A stretch of 64,000 bases of DNA from Polyodon spathula (GCF_017654505.1 NC_054534.1:16296693-16360692); one strand, 5' to 3'. Shown: positions 1 to 14,400, counted from the first letter of the stretch. The notes: generated from the sequence alone by a model not told the origin. A program made the numbers and translations.

Positions 1-130
1 ACATTTTTCATTTTGTCAGTTTTTCATTAAGTACGTATATAGAAAACTACAAAGCAGTATATAATTCAATATGTTAACAGTCTGCAGGTTTCATTCGACT
101 TTATTAAGCAAAATTGCATCGCTGTAGTAA
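1..130. repeat. Fragment of a Tc1-type MITE
   Basis: This stretch matches the right half of the small inverted-repeat element at 34677-35015. Shared blocks in the same order include TTTTTCATTAAGTA, GGAAAACTA-like, AATTCA(G)TATGTTAAC and CAGGTTTCATT. The left part of the element lies outside the window, so only a fragment is visible. It has no coding capacity. Confidence 0.6.
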
Positions 131-259
131 CAGTAGGGAACATGACTGATGCATTTATGATGAATTTTAGTCATGACATGAGCAAACAATATTTTATGCT
201 GTGGATCCTATCAATAAAGTTTTAATTAAAAAGTCGCTTCAAATTAGATATAATTAGAT

Positions 260-1115
260 ATTAGCCAGATGACTTAGTTCAGTGATCACTTAGTTCATCT
301 GGAACGGACCTGTCCAGCGTTGTTAATGCCAGTGCTTCCGGCTGAGGTCTTTGATGATCATCCAGTCCCCTGGTAGGTGCTTGTGCTTCCTTTGGTTCGG
401 GTAGGGTGGCTTTTAGCCTGGGGAAAAATAGACTTCAGAACATTGTTAAGAGAAGCACAATATTTTACCATTTCATCATCACATCCCATTAGGGTGAGCC
501 TATTTTGAGGAAAAGGTGTTTAAGTTTTTTTTAGGGCAGTCAGTCCGTCAGGAAGTCCAGTCAATTGTGTCTTTCATAGCCATCTTATGGCTATGTATCA
601 AGTCAGCTAGGGGCTGTGTTACTTCAGCGTAATCTGGAATCCAAGCTCTACAGTAGCCAGCCATACCTAGCAACGTCATCATGTGTTTTTTTTGTGGCAG
701 GCTGGGGCAGTGTCAGAATTGCAGTGACACACTTCAGGCCCAATTTCCTGCCTTCCGGTGTAATATCGTGTCCCAAGTATTTTACAGATGGTGACACGAG
801 CTGTAGCTTTTTTTTGATACCTTATGGCCATTACGAGGTAGATACTCTAAAAGAGCTCTTGTATCAGTTTTGCACGCGTGCTGAGTTTCAGAACATAAAA
901 GCAAATCATCCACATACTGTATGAGTTTGCTTCCACCAGAGGGAACAAAACCTTCCAGATTCTGTGCCAAAGCGGCAGAAAAGACGACTGGTGACTCGGT
1001 GAACCCTTGAGGCATAACTGTCCAGGTCCATTGTTTCCCCATAAAGGTGAAAACAAACCAAAACTGTGAGTTCCTTGGAACAGGGATGCCAGTACTTTTC
1101 TATGTCGAGCCAATC
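260..1115 (-). pseudogene. Endogenous retrovirus pol remnant (RT plus integrase tail)
   Basis: Read on the minus strand, this is a broken retroviral pol gene. From about 1115 down to 780 it shows reverse transcriptase blocks: a PQGF-type motif, then the catalytic YVDD box about 40 residues later, then the ALLEYL and KVSK segment. From about 710 to 540 it continues into the RT thumb/connection (GMAGYCR, then ADLIH). A stop and frame changes follow. The next recognisable piece, about 420-270, is the integrase C-terminal region (GDW..IKDL, then RWTGPFQ). RNase H and most of the integrase between them are absent, so this copy is internally deleted and dead. The LPQGF/YVDD style resembles class I (gamma/epsilon-like) fish retroviruses. 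No LTR is identified nearby. The class is an inference from motifs. Confidence 0.85.
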
Positions 1116-1343
1116 CTATTTTCTATAACATTTCTATTACAAAACAACTTATTGCTACTTATAAGCACCTAAATTAAAAGTCAGAGTTGTTTTAATTCTG
1201 ATTTGATAACTTTATTCAATGTAGTTTATTGTTGTTCATTTATTGATCTGTATTGCATTTTTGTATTGTTGTAGTGTGTTTGAAAAAAGATAGACAAAAG
1301 TTTGGGCAAGAAATTGGCTACTTCATCATGAAAAACGTGGTTG
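1116..1343. other. AT-rich spacer, no gene seen
   Basis: AT-rich sequence between the retroviral remnant and a possible piggyBac-like MITE. The short open frames here have no recognisable motif. Confidence 0.5.
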
Positions 1344-1925
1344 TTAACCCTTTGAAGTCCATTTATTCAGCACTTGTCAGGCGTGTCAGGTCCAATTTAT
1401 TTTCACACGCACTGTTTATTTTACATGCGCTGTTTAAAATATTTTTTCGAGTAAAACAGGTTTAAAAGGCATAGCATGGCAAAACGACATCAGTACTGCA
1501 TCTCCAGCCAAGCCCCACCCCTTGTTTGCTGTATTTGTCACATACCTCTTTATAGACGTGCATATTGATAAATCCTGTCCTTGTCACTCGTTTTATCACC
1601 AAACTCCTCAATAATGCAATAAAAGTCACTATTTTATTACTATAACATCTCAAAAAGCCCTGCAAATGTCTGATATTCTTCTAGCGCTTGATGCGGAAGC
1701 AGCTATCTCCTTTGTTTATGTCCGTGTTCTCTCTGTGGTGTATGGGGCTAACAGATATGCACTTTTTTCCCGGCTTCATTCAGCTCCTATTGGTATCACT
1801 GCCATTGAAAGGTTTTCTTGGCTTTTTCCGGAGAAAAACGACTAGAGACCTGTGCTTTACATCTTTTTGATAATGTCGGACAGGGTCTGACATCGGACTG
1901 GAAAGGAAAAAGGAAAAAAGGTTAA
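1344..1925. mobile_element. Possible piggyBac-like non-autonomous element
   Basis: The block is bounded by TTAA on both sides (1344-1347 and 1922-1925), the target site used by piggyBac elements. The left end reads TTAACCCTTTGAAGTCC. The right end, read inward, has a similar GTCAGACC/GTCCGAC segment to the GTCAGGTCC near the left end. There is no long open frame. The terminal similarity is imperfect, so this is a tentative call. Confidence 0.35.
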
Positions 1926-3189
1926 TACATTCTAAAGGAGCTTGCCACAGAAGATAAAGATGGCTTCAAATCCATAATTTGAATGGCTAATTACACTTTT
2001 CATGTTCTTCTCTCCATTGTTGAAGATAACATTTTAAAGAAAAGATAGTCATGTACAGTACTGTCTAGGTTTCTTCATTAAAATTGAGAAATTAGTTAAA
2101 TTTGTAGCTGGTGTGATTCTTATTGTTGATTTGGTCTGGGGGAGTGATGATAAATAAGCTTTGCCAATGCTTATTTATTTTAAACTAGATAAGTTATTGA
2201 AAAGAAGCACTACACTGTTTGAAGGATTATTTAGCAATGTTAAATAAAAAAAAATTAAAAAAAACATGACTGTAAATAAAATATACAAATAACACATGAT
2301 TGTATTGTAATTAACAGTAATCACTAATGCCCGAATAGGGATCAGTTGAATTCATAAAGGGAAATAGAAAAGTCGGACAAAAGGCCGAAAACCAGAAAAC
2401 CTAACTATAACTGTTAATCAAGTTGTCATTTTTAAATCATCGCGTAAGGCAACTTTTAAAAACCTGTCTTATTATTTAGTAGTTATTTAGTAATTTTAGC
2501 AGACACCTTTAGACACAGCGCTTTACATGGTTTGTCAAACATAAGAATACATTGTACAACATAAACATTGTACACATTCAACTATGTGACAAGAGTTGCC
2601 CCTCAATTGTACCCGCTTCACTCACTGCTAATACGGGGTTCCTCACATACTCTACCCCCAGGCTGCACAATATGGACTAGGCCTTATCATTTTTTTGAAC
2701 TCTGTGAAATAATTTAAGTAAGCTGTAACATAACATGATTTAACATTACAAATCTACAAAAAAAAAAAATGCAACTTACTTTCAAACCATTCGATCACTG
2801 TGGTCTTTTTTTTTTTTTCCTCCCAGTCGGCATCTAGATGTCACGTGACGTAAATCTGGATCATGATCGGTTGTTTTGCCCAACTTGAAGGAAAGAGCTT
2901 GACAATGCCGCAGGCAAGTAGTCGCTGCAACCGTTGCCTGAAACAGTTCTTTGAAAGTTGCCTTGTGTTACATCGGCTTAACTATTGGCCTGGGTACCTT
3001 CTCCTATAGTAAAAAGTCTATCATTGTATTATCGTTGTAGATGACCTCTTTATGTGACTAAAGATTTAAAACATTCCGTTCGCTTGCAATTTAGCATAAT
3101 GTTGAAATTATAACCATGTGACCAACATTGCATGATGTGGTTAGGTACCAGGGAGCAACTGCAACCTTTGTCAATGAGCTATTGGCATG
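1926..3189. other. Non-coding, with a possible SINE fragment at about 2475-2680
   Basis: No gene is recognised. Around 2490-2530 the text TAGCAGACACCTTTAGACAC resembles the conserved block found in fish V-type SINEs (compare 46455-46735 and 55166-55430). The rest is AT-rich with poly-A and poly-T runs. Confidence 0.35.
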
Positions 3190-4470
<1,281 letters not shown>

Positions 4471-6410
4471 CATTTTGCGGTTTAATATTCTGAGGAAAAC
4501 AAGTAGAGCAAAAAAAAAAAGTATTGGGGAACTGCATTAAGGTTAGCAGACATCCTGGGAAAATTGAGATTGTCACAGTTTTCAGCCATAATTTTTTGTC
4601 TGTCGGAAACAGTAAAATTGTTAGTCGTCCTGGTTTTGCTATTGGTCCCCCCCCAAAACTATTATGTTAGGGCTTGAGACTTGCTACAGCGTCAGTGAAT
4701 GAAAGAAAAAAGTCCCAGTTTTTCATTGGAAATCTGGTAATCCTAAACTATATGGACAGTGTGAGAAACTGAAACTCTGATAGAAAATTTGGTCAGACGC
4801 CAAAATCAAAGACAAGCAAAACTCGCAAAAATAGTAAAATATATGGTCTTTTCTCAAATTACTTTGTTTAATGCCAACATTAGAAGAACCGTGCAGAACT
4901 GTGTAAACTGCATTCTCTTACTGTAGGCATTCAAGAAATGTGTTCATTAAATTAGAAAAATGTTCCCCCAGTGCTTTCTTCCAATGCTAAAAGCATGCTA
5001 TATTAAAAACCGGAGCAACACGGCTGCCGTCTTTCAGTATACCTTTCATTCAGTTCACACACCATATAAAACAAGCCGAGAGTACTTGCAAACTGCACTG
5101 TGAACACAAGTTAACTCGGTCCTGAAAAAAATGTAAAAGGACCAAAATAAGTTTAGCTCGCATTCCCAACAAACTCAGTCCCTTTTCTTGCATATAAGTT
5201 AAAACAGCAAGCACATTGATACATTGTTTCACTTACTCTTCCTCTTTGATTACATGAGATGTTGTCCAGCCATAGGCATATATTAAAGTAACTCCTGTTA
5301 AAATGCTATGATGTCACCTCGGGAACATTTTAGGTGTAACCTTTTATAGAATCACGTTTCATTATTTTTGTATGTTTTATTTTAACTGTTGGAATCTAAA
5401 GGCAAATTAACCAACACCTGTCATTGTTAAGTGTGCAATCCATGGCTGCTTTAAGTGTTCTCTTAGCAAGTTTCTCAATACCATTCAATATTGCTTCTTT
5501 AGACTGTTTCAGCTGACTTGCAATAAGATTCATACTTTATTACATCTTGTTTTTAACGCTGTATTAAGCAAGAACACAGGAGTTCATCTGCCTGACCGAC
5601 TAGTGACTTGCAGTAGGGAGACCATATGGCTCTATTTTATTTTATAAGATGTAGGATTACAAGTACCAGAATACATTGTGATGTCAATTAAAAAGAATAC
5701 TGGTGTCCCATACTGTCCTGATGAACCGACGTTTGGAAACTCTGCTACCAATTCAGGTGGTAACTTGCTTTATAATGAAAATATGCATTTGTCTTGAGGT
5801 TTTCATATGTGAAAATGCTAGACTGAGCCCACATTATTAATTACTTTGAAGTAAGAAATAATGCATATTTTGATGATCTAAACCAAGGTGGATATTAATA
5901 CTGATGTTCTTTAAGTTCTATAATTATGCTATAGTTTTCTATCTGGGGAGAAATGCAATAAAAATACAGTGAAAAGAGCTCCACGAAAAAGCAGGTTTAA
6001 AAACGTTATTGAGATCAAATAGATACATATGTAAATGCTAGGAATAATTACTGTACAAAATCCTTACTCTGTCAAATTTGCAAAAAGGGAAGTTAACTAG
6101 AAATGCATCTCTTTATAAATATTCTAGTAAAATTATTTTCTGTGAATCATGGAAAATGACTCAGGCTTTATGTCCTATAATAATACAGACACTTTAGTCT
6201 GCTGAGAGATTGTGCAGTGAGTGGGAGTTGTGGGTTGTCTCTGGTTAATTCGTATGCAGTTGCAGTTGTGGAAAGATGTGATTGTTGTTAAGGGAGTACT
6301 TTCTTACCCTAACTTGTTCAATCACCACACACAAGCTGTTTTTGGCTGACACTGTTGTGTTCTTTGTTGTAAATGGTCCTAATTTGCTTACTCCCCTAGT
6401 CTTAAACTAT
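4471..6410. other. AT-rich non-coding stretch
   Basis: No gene, RNA gene or clear repeat family is recognised. Short open frames (such as 5050-5232 on the minus strand) show no motif and look like chance. Confidence 0.5.
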
Positions 6411-6730
6411 TTGCACTCACTACCAAAGGGGGCGTTACCGACTGAGGGTATATCAGGATGTGGTGAATCGATCGATTAGTCTTATAAGGAAACTGATAAA
6501 CAATATTATTCAAGTTAAATATGTGTTTATTTGTATAGCTCAGAAAATAATAACTTAAAATGGACAGAGCCGTGTGCTCTGGGCTACAGCAAGATCAAAA
6601 ACTGAGCACCTAAAAATACTTTTAATGCAGTTTTATAACTTTTAACACACACCCTTGTAGTGATGTCATTTATGACCCCTCCTTCCTCTCTGTTCAACAT
6701 TGCACAATACCCCACCCACTCCTCAGTTTT
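6411..6730. repeat. 320-bp interspersed repeat, copy A
   Basis: This segment aligns without gaps to 10035-10354 at a constant offset of 3624 bases, with few substitutions. Shared text includes GGCGTTACCGACTGAGGG, GAATCGATCGATTAGTCTTA and CACACACCCTTGTAGTGA. The sequences flanking the two copies differ on both sides, so this is a mobile or repeat-derived unit rather than a long tandem duplication. It could be a piece of an LTR. The family is not recognised. Confidence 0.85.
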
Positions 6731-8185
6731 GCTGATCAAGGATTGAAATGTTTTTTTCTAATTTTCATTCATCTACCCACTTACTTTTAAAAGGCAGTCG
6801 ACACTACTGTCCTCATTAGGTGGTTGAGAATCCGCTGCACCAATCCACAGCCACCATTCTTTACATTCTCATGCAGGCAGTGGTTCGGCTCAAGCAAAGT
6901 GCCTGATTCTATCCAACAGCGGATTGAAAAGCATATAAGTGTCAATGCCAGGTTCTCCCCTGTTAAAGTCCTGGTCACAGAACTGTTCAGAGATGACTTG
7001 TGACACCAGCTTAACTATGCCTGGAACATCCATTGATGTTTCATATCAGACCCCAACTGGAGAATTTTAAACTCCTTAATTTTTCTTGCGCAGCATTTGT
7101 GTATTCAAAAACCTAAATTACAAAAATGGTCAAATGCCTCACTCTGGCGTTGCCAACATTCTCTAAATCCCCACCTTTCTCCATCATCTTTCTGATTCAT
7201 CTGCAGCAGATGGGTTGGTGCATCAAATTAACGTGATGGCATTGTAAATTTTTAATTTGAATTATTTGTCAGGTGTGAAGACATCAATTATTTGGCTTCA
7301 TATCTGGTTTTTTGAGACTAAAGGGTTGGCTTGAACAACTTGTACCCTGGTAAGGATTAGCTTCATCAGGTTTTTATAGCACTGGGCAGATCGCCCTGGA
7401 TTGCATCAGCCACTTATTTTTAGGTGGTATCCTGAGATTGGATAAGTAGTTGATGCAGTTCTTTTGTTGGAAAATGTCTTATCCCAGCGGGGTAAAAGTT
7501 GATCAAATCGATTTCAGCAATCACCTGAGTAGTGAGTCTTAAAATGGCAAAAGATTTTTGTCGTAACTTTATTTAAGTCTGAGTTGTAAAAACTGATAAC
7601 AAAATATGTTATGCTTTATAGAAGCTTTAATATTTCCATAAACCCCCTTTTCAGGTGAAATTGCTTGTAATTTGCTACCACCAAAGAATCAAATTGTATT
7701 AACCTTGCTTTTTCTATATGATAAAAAAAAAAAACAGCAAATCACAGTTTTTGAGTTGTTTTTTTAAATCCCATTTTGAATAGGAACCCCCAACTGAAAA
7801 CTGAGAAAAAGGCAAATTGAAAACAAGAAAGACGCATTGTATTGAAATGAATGTAAATATTTAAGTATAATATTGTCTGTATTATGAGACGCGTCTGTCA
7901 AAACATTGGCCAAAGATCCCTTTTTTGTACAATAGTGTAACAGGCTGTCTTTTTGTTTTTGCTTTGAATGTGTGGAGTAGGTTGTGTATATAACACATAT
8001 TAATTCCTACTTCAAAGTGTCATGACTGCAAGCTTTAAAACAACAAAATGTGAAATTGTTTTCTGTGTGACCATCAACGTGACTGCTCCCTGGGCTTTTA
8101 GGTATAATATAATATATCTCCTTTATTTCTGCACTCCTGCGTTTCATGCTTTGTGGGAATATTTCATACATACGGACAGAAAGGT
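6731..8185. other. Non-coding, possible decayed ORF on minus strand at 6787-7010
   Basis: The minus strand between about 7010 and 6787 reads as a broken peptide in one frame (DQDFNRGEPGIDTYMLFNPL, then stops). It may be the relic of a transposon protein but I do not recognise the family. The remainder is AT-rich and without features. Confidence 0.3.
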
Positions 8186-8189
8186 ACAG

Positions 8190-8284
8190 GAACGCGCAGC
8201 CCCACTGGTGTTAAACGACTGAAGAAAATTACATTTTAAAACCAAAAACCACCAAAATGACCTCCGTGGGGCTTCTAGTGTTAA
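8190..8284. mobile_element. Possible piggyBac-like terminal fragment
   Basis: Read on the minus strand from 8284 the text begins TTAACACTAGAAGCCCC and continues into GGAGGTCATTTTGG. A TTAA-terminated start followed by a CCCCACGGAGGTCA-like block resembles piggyBac-type termini in fish. A second TTAA sits at about 8211-8214. The full element is not resolved. Confidence 0.35.
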
Positions 8285-8465
8285 GTGAACTTACCTTTTA
8301 AACAGTACATTGTAACTAAGCAGTTTTCTTTCACATGCATAACAGTTTAAGTTATGTGGAATGTACTATTTTAAAGGTGTGTTGTAATAGAATCCTATCA
8401 ATATCAACCCTAATCTCTTAGCAAGAGAGGGATAGTGGTATTCTGGTAATGTAAGGCGAAACAAT

Positions 8466-8939
8466 GTGTTCCTGTGCTGTTTCGTAACAATGCTTGTGAT
8501 AAAATCATACTGCTCCCATGTAGTTCTGTCATCCCTCTCACGTGAGGAGGACATGAGTCAACCTTTGGATGAGTGTCCAACCCTATTCAGGTTTACAGTA
8601 TCGTTGAGAATGGATGATATCATGCCTCCTTGTGTGGGTGGTGGTGTTATTATTAGCAACCTGCAGACTGAGCAAAGTACAGCAATGAAGAAATGTAATA
8701 CATCACCACAACGTGTTCTAGAGATCTCTTGTGATCTTGTATCTTGTTGCAATATACTCACTGATGTTTCAAATTTTATTGAGTTAGTAGTTTCAGATGT
8801 CACTTTAAATATATGTTTTACCTTTTCCAGAAAATGTTTAAGTATTTGTTTGCAAGTATTCCTTTTGATTCTGTTCTGTTCCCATTCTAATAAATTCTGT
8901 CACAAACCTTTCGTCAGTATACCAAATCACGGGTACTGA
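8466..8939 (+). other. Unrecognised 157-codon open frame
   Basis: A continuous open frame on the plus strand. The minus strand over 8366-8803 is also largely open in one frame, broken by a single stop near 8558. Neither translation shows a motif I recognise. The plus-strand product has a hydrophobic cysteine-rich stretch near its C-terminus. There are no obvious splice sites or promoter. It is most likely chance or a repeat relic, and is listed because it is the longest open frame in the first 15 kb. Confidence 0.2.
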
Positions 8940-9319
8940 ACTAAAGGTTACTTCAGTTATCGAATAGCAATGCCTGCTGCAGAGTATATTAATGAAATGG
9001 AAAAATAAAATATGTTATTGAGGTAACTAGTCAGCCCACCCTTTTGGAAACATAGCATTATATTTAGCAGAAGCAGTCTGGTGATGACTGTAGTGTACAG
9101 CCTAAATTATTGGTCTCATGGGTGTCTTATTCAACATGGAAAGCCTTGTAAATACGTTCCTGTATGATTACGAGGCAAAATCAGTAGAAAAAAAAAAAAA
9201 AAAGATAAAATTGAACACAAAACAATTTTTATCCCAATATCTGTATTGTGTTGACTTGTTCTATTTACAGTAATGTAAAGGTAGGCACATGTGATAGGTG
9301 CTTTTCAATAGATTAAAGT
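8940..9319. other. AT-rich spacer, no gene seen
   Basis: Contains a poly-A run near 9188-9202 but nothing recognisable. Confidence 0.5.
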
Positions 9320-9665
9320 AGATGTGTTAATACAGTCTGCACCACTTTATAGGGATGCCTCAGGAGAAGAAAAAATATCCTGAATAAGCGGGAGTACCAA
9401 TTTAAACGAGAGGCAGTTATGATGACCTTAGTCACACTTTTTTTATTCTTAATTAAAAGAAAAAGAATGAAATCACATTCAAAATTTCTAAACAAAATTC
9501 ATCGCTGTTTATTTCTACGTGAAATGAAAAATAATGAAATCTTATCTTACCACTAGGCAAGGCACCTGTGATGTTGACACACCAGCTTTCTTCGCAACAG
9601 CAGCCTGAGAAACCGCAGGCGACTCTTCCTTCATGAGTTCAACATGGTTTACGTAATTCACAGCG
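9320..9665 (-). mobile_element. Possible pogo/Tigger-like transposon fragment
   Basis: The left side begins TACAGTCTGCACCAC near 9331 followed by GGGATGCC, a layout seen at the ends of pogo/Tigger elements. On the minus strand about 9650-9545 reads as a short helix-turn-helix-like peptide (SQAAVAKKAGVSTSQVPCLV), the type of DNA-binding segment at the N-terminus of such transposases. No catalytic domain follows. A fragment at best. Confidence 0.35.
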
Positions 9666-10034
9666 TAATCACATACTCACTGTGCTACGTGACCTCTCTT
9701 GCTCTGAAAAGTGATCTCCGTTCATCATTTGAAAATACTGTATCATAATTAAACAAAGTGATGTCCTAATTAAACATAAATAGCATCAGGAAGAACCGTC
9801 TCCCAGAGTTGTATCCTACTGTGACACAACAAGTGAATCCAAGTCATAAATCACCCTTCCGACCTGTGAGGGTGCTGTGTAACAGGAACAGTGTGCCCCA
9901 GACTGGATGGGTTGGCAGTTCATTCCAGGGAAAGTAGGAAGTCGGCCATCCACAAAGAGGGCGGAGTCACAATACCAGAAGTCATCGCCTTAATGCGGTC
10001 GCGATGTGGCAAACGCGGATTGGAGGTAAAGCGA

Positions 10035-10354
10035 TTGCACTCACTACCAAAGGGGGCGTTACCGACTGAGGGTATATCAGGATGTGGCGAATCGATCGAT
10101 TAGTCTTATGAGGAAACTGATAAACAATATTATTCAAGTTAAATATGTGTTTATTTGTATAGCTCAGAAATTAATAACTTAAAATGGACAGAGCCGTGTG
10201 CTCTGGGCTACAGTGAGATCAAAAACTGAGCACCTAAAAATACATTTAATGCAGTTTTATAACTTTTAACACACACCCTTGTAGTGACGTCATTTATGAC
10301 CCCTCCTTCCTCTCTGTTCAACATTGCACTATACCCCACCCACTCCTCAGTTTT
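10035..10354. repeat. 320-bp interspersed repeat, copy B
   Basis: Near-identical to 6411-6730 with no gaps. Both copies end at the same CTCAGTTTT, which suggests a real element boundary on that side. The left flank here (about 9860-10034) is GC-richer and unlike the left flank of copy A. Confidence 0.85.
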
Positions 10355-10587
10355 ATCCGTTGCAGAAAATAACATTTAAAAAAAATTCTAATATAAAAAC
10401 TATTACAAAATTCCTGCACAAGTTGGATGGAAAATTAATTAGTGTTTGCCTGAAGTTGAATCTGACTTAAACCCAAAGGAAAGAACATTAAAAGCTATGG
10501 AAAAGGTACAACATTAAAGTTGAAATATCTGTGTGTGTGAAATATGAAAGACCTGCTAAATGTGTTTAACAAGGACTGCAAACACAT

Positions 10588-10790
10588 ACAGTGGCTCTCA
10601 AAAGTATTCACCCCCCTTGGACTTTTCCACATTTTGTTCTGTTACAACATGGAATCAAAATGGATTTAATTAGGAGTTTTTGCCACTCATCAACACAAAA
10701 ACAGTCCATAATGTCAAAGTGAAAAATAAAATCTACAAATTGTTCTAAATTAATTACAAATATAAAACAGAAAAGCATTTTACAATAGCT
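10588..10790. mobile_element. One end of a Tc1-like element
   Basis: Starts with ACAGTGGCTCTCAAAAGT, continues ATTCACCCCCCTTGG and then CACATTTTGTTCTGTTACAA. This is the same terminal family as 19932 (ACAGTGGCTTGTGAAAGT) and 28192. Only this end is seen. The sequence then changes to a different transposon relic at about 10790. Confidence 0.75.
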
Positions 10791-11399
10791 TGTGAAACGG
10801 TGTTGTAATTAACAGCCTGCAGGAAAAGTGTATCTACAAGGACTGCTTTCAGTTCTAGTACGTCAGATGCATGTTCACCATTTAGGTCTTGCAAAACAAA
10901 TACAATGTGTAATCCATACTGATATTGGGCATCAGTCGACTCATCAGTGACCCCTGACAAGCAACCAGACTGTTTTACCAATTCCATAATCTCCTGCTTG
11001 TAATATTTGGCAGCTTTAGGTAAGTGTTTATGTCTCAGCTGCTGACGAAGGAATCACTCCACCATTTGCTACACTCATTCTGAAGAATTTACCTAACTTT
11101 TCTGTCCAAGTTTTCAAGAGGGATATTTGCACAAACAACCGCCTCTGTCAGGTCAAAATGTAATGCGTTTCATGCTTCATGGTTTTCAGTAGATTTTTGG
11201 AACATGGAAGTCACAGTTTTTGTTTCTTTGAAAGTAAAGCAGTCTCAGTACTGCTCTGGATTTCCGCCTTTCTCTTTCGGTGAATACTTGAATCTAAATA
11301 CCTGTCAACAGTCGATTCTCGGTAGTGATCTACAGTAACGTTGCTAACCTCCATCGCTGTGTAAAACTCCTGCTGGATTTTTTGTCTTTTTAGAGACAT
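10754..11399 (-). pseudogene. hAT-like transposase fragments
   Basis: On the minus strand, 11399-11211 encodes a basic N-terminal-like peptide (MSLKRQKIQQEFYTA and onwards). After stops and shifts, 10987-10754 encodes a piece with SGCLSGVTDESTDAQ, which resembles the DESTD/DETTD region around the first catalytic aspartate of hAT-type transposases. A segment between them (about 11160-11040) reads as FRMSVANGG in another frame. The order is correct for one gene with an intact layout but broken frame. Family assignment is by motif only. Confidence 0.5.
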
Positions 11400-11429
11400 C
11401 CTGAAGTAACTTACAAAAAATGATGGTGA

Positions 11430-14400
11430 TTAAGTAGATTCAAGAAAATGCACAGAGTCCTTTTCTTCAATCAGTTGCCAGGTTTATTGAAATATGCAGG
11501 GAGTCTGGTCCCAGGTACAGGACAAACAGAATACTCAACATTACAATGTTTGCATGACATTAAATACCCTTCTGTATAGATGGTCCACCTCCCCTTTCTC
11601 TGACACTTAACCAATGGTCAAGGTAATTTAATTTATTGTGTGAGTGTTAATGTGTGTGTGTGTGTGTCTGTGTGTGTGTAGTCTAGTGTGACAACCTCTG
11701 AACTCAGTGCATTCTTCACACTCCTGGAGACAAAAGGTCCATACATCTGCCTTTTGTTATCTCCTTGCGACCCCCTTTGATGCCAGTGGGATTATCTCTT
11801 TTGATCTCTCTGAAGTCTTTAGAGCCTGTTCCCTTCTAGTCCACAGCATTGTTATCTCGTTAGCTTGCATTCAATGTTGGGCAAGAAACTTGTAGACACA
11901 AGGTCTCTATCAATTGTAAGCAGTACATGCAATTTGAACCAAACAGTCTGCTATCTGCAATATTAGTCTCTTTTCAGAAAAAAACACCAGTATAGCTTTG
12001 CCAGTCCACATGCGTAGCAAACTGCTAATCAATTCTCAATCCATGTTTTCCAACATACCCTACTTTTAGAATATAAGATGGAGGGGGGTGACCCGCTACA
12101 AACAAAGTTGCTCACGTGATCCCGAGCCCTCAGATGTCCTCTTCGCTGGTTCTGAGTAGTCACATCAAGTAACGTGTTTGTATAATATATTATAGTGAAG
12201 CGTGTTCCTTCATTCCAAGTCTCTCCATTATGTGTAGGTATCTACCTTGCCTTCGTCTCTTTGTAATCTTTTATTGTACTACCTATTTCTCTTTGTGAAG
12301 CCAATTCTGGATATTGGTATGTTGCTCTGACCTTAAACATTTAGGTGAATCATTGTTATTTTTAACTTGCATATGTAAAATTCCATCATTCTAGAATCCA
12401 ATATTCTAGCTCGACCATCTCAATCTTAAAATGCACGTAAGATTGATTACAAACTAAAACTATGACTTAAAAATGATCACTATACATTGAACAAGTACTA
12501 AAATAGCATGTGAATGCTTAACTATCTATATGTAACACATTAGTAGGTAAGTGTTTCTTTTCTCATAGTTATAAAAAACCTTAATTATATCTCGTGATAT
12601 TCTCTATACAATACCCCCACAAATATAATCATTTTGCACAACACTTCTACTGCTAACCTATTACAAATAATGTTAACATGAATTTCCCTTCATTCATTTT
12701 AGACATATACAACAATGAATCATTCAAATGTCACGTTCTTTTCAAAATGAATGTCCAGTATAGCTGACAATATTCTTCAGTAGCACAGCAGTTTTCAATG
12801 GTCTCATCCCATTCACAGCCCCTGCTGTATGATCAGTTGTTTCACCGTTGTCTCCACCTGTGTCCCAATACTTGAATCTCCATCAGAATTATTTCTTTTC
12901 CAAACCTAGAAGAAAAATCAAGTGCAATATTAATTCTTTTGATAACATCTGATTTCATTTAAACCTTCAATGGGGTTATTCTCTCCTTGAATTTTCTTTA
13001 TTTCATCTGGGAATGTATAGGCTATTAAAGCAGTTTGTAACAGAGAAATATAATACTCGCTTCTTAAATCCAGTGATCTGTTTAAGCCTTTGTAAGCTTA
13101 TTTATTTACAAGATCTCTACTGGTGTTTAAGTGCAAAGTCTTTTTATTTTTGTCTTATCACAAAACAGCTATTTCTGAGCACATCACCCAGAATCGAAAA
13201 AAAACTTCAAGTTAATATCTTTTATACAATCTTTATTGATTTGCACAAGTTTGTCCATAGTTTCATATGGAACTTTCCCAATTGGCACCCTAGCCATCCC
13301 CCATTTTTTTTTTTTTTTCATAAGCAACATTTGTTCCCCAATTTGAAATTGTAACCCTTTAGGTAGGGGCTTAGTCCTATGCTAATTGTGCACTACTTTG
13401 ATTTGTGCTTATAATTGACAAAAAAAAACCCTGTAGGGTGATAGTATACTAACACAGACAGCCTAATGTCAACCAAAGATTTTACACTTAGTTGCTGGTC
13501 CATTTAGTATACATTATCCCTCAGTGATATCTTGTATATGTAATAAAAAAAAAAAGTTATTGGTATTGGCTTATTCAATTTTCAATTTAATAACCCACCC
13601 TCTTGCAGCTGATAAAACAGTAGCCTATTAGGTAAGTTATTTAGTCTCTCTGTGTTAGTTTATCTGCCTGTAGCAAACAGATTCCTTTCTCTGTTTTTAT
13701 TGTTTTTTTTAAATCAAGTTATAAAACCCTTTTCAAAAACGTGTTAGTTTGATTAATATCACGCCATGCATTTTCAAGAATTTACAAATAAATCTGTTAA
13801 TTCTTGAAAAATAAGTTTCTAAAAACTTTCCATAATCAGTACTGCTGATTATCCAGTACCACTATCCACCAAGCCTACAGTCCTATACTGCACTGTAAAA
13901 TCCCTTGCGCCAACATTCCTATTTCATTCTCATGTGATCTGTGGTTTCAAATATGTATTCATAGGTGATTCATAAAATTCACCCGTGTCTTAAACATAAA
14001 ATTCACAAACAAACAAACAAACAAACAAACACTTAACTTGCTTCATGAAAATATTTTTAATAAAATATTTCAAGGTTGATTTACTTAGTTTCAGATTTAT
14101 TGATCTCCAAAAACATTTGTTTTCTTCCTAAGTGTTTTTTCAAGCAGTCAATGTAGCAGCAATCTCTACATTATCTCTCTCTCTCTCCCTCTCTGCACTT
14201 TCTTTTCTAGTTAACCCTTAGAAAAACAAAAAGCTCTGTGTATATCAATATAATCCAACACAAACTTTTTCATTGTTCCTTTGTATATTTGTGTTACTGT
14301 TTCAGTCCAAAGGTTGGCCATTCTTTTGCAGTCAAACAATTCATCAATTAACCTGGATCTCTTTCCCTTATCAAACCCTCTTATGATCGGGGCAAGACAA

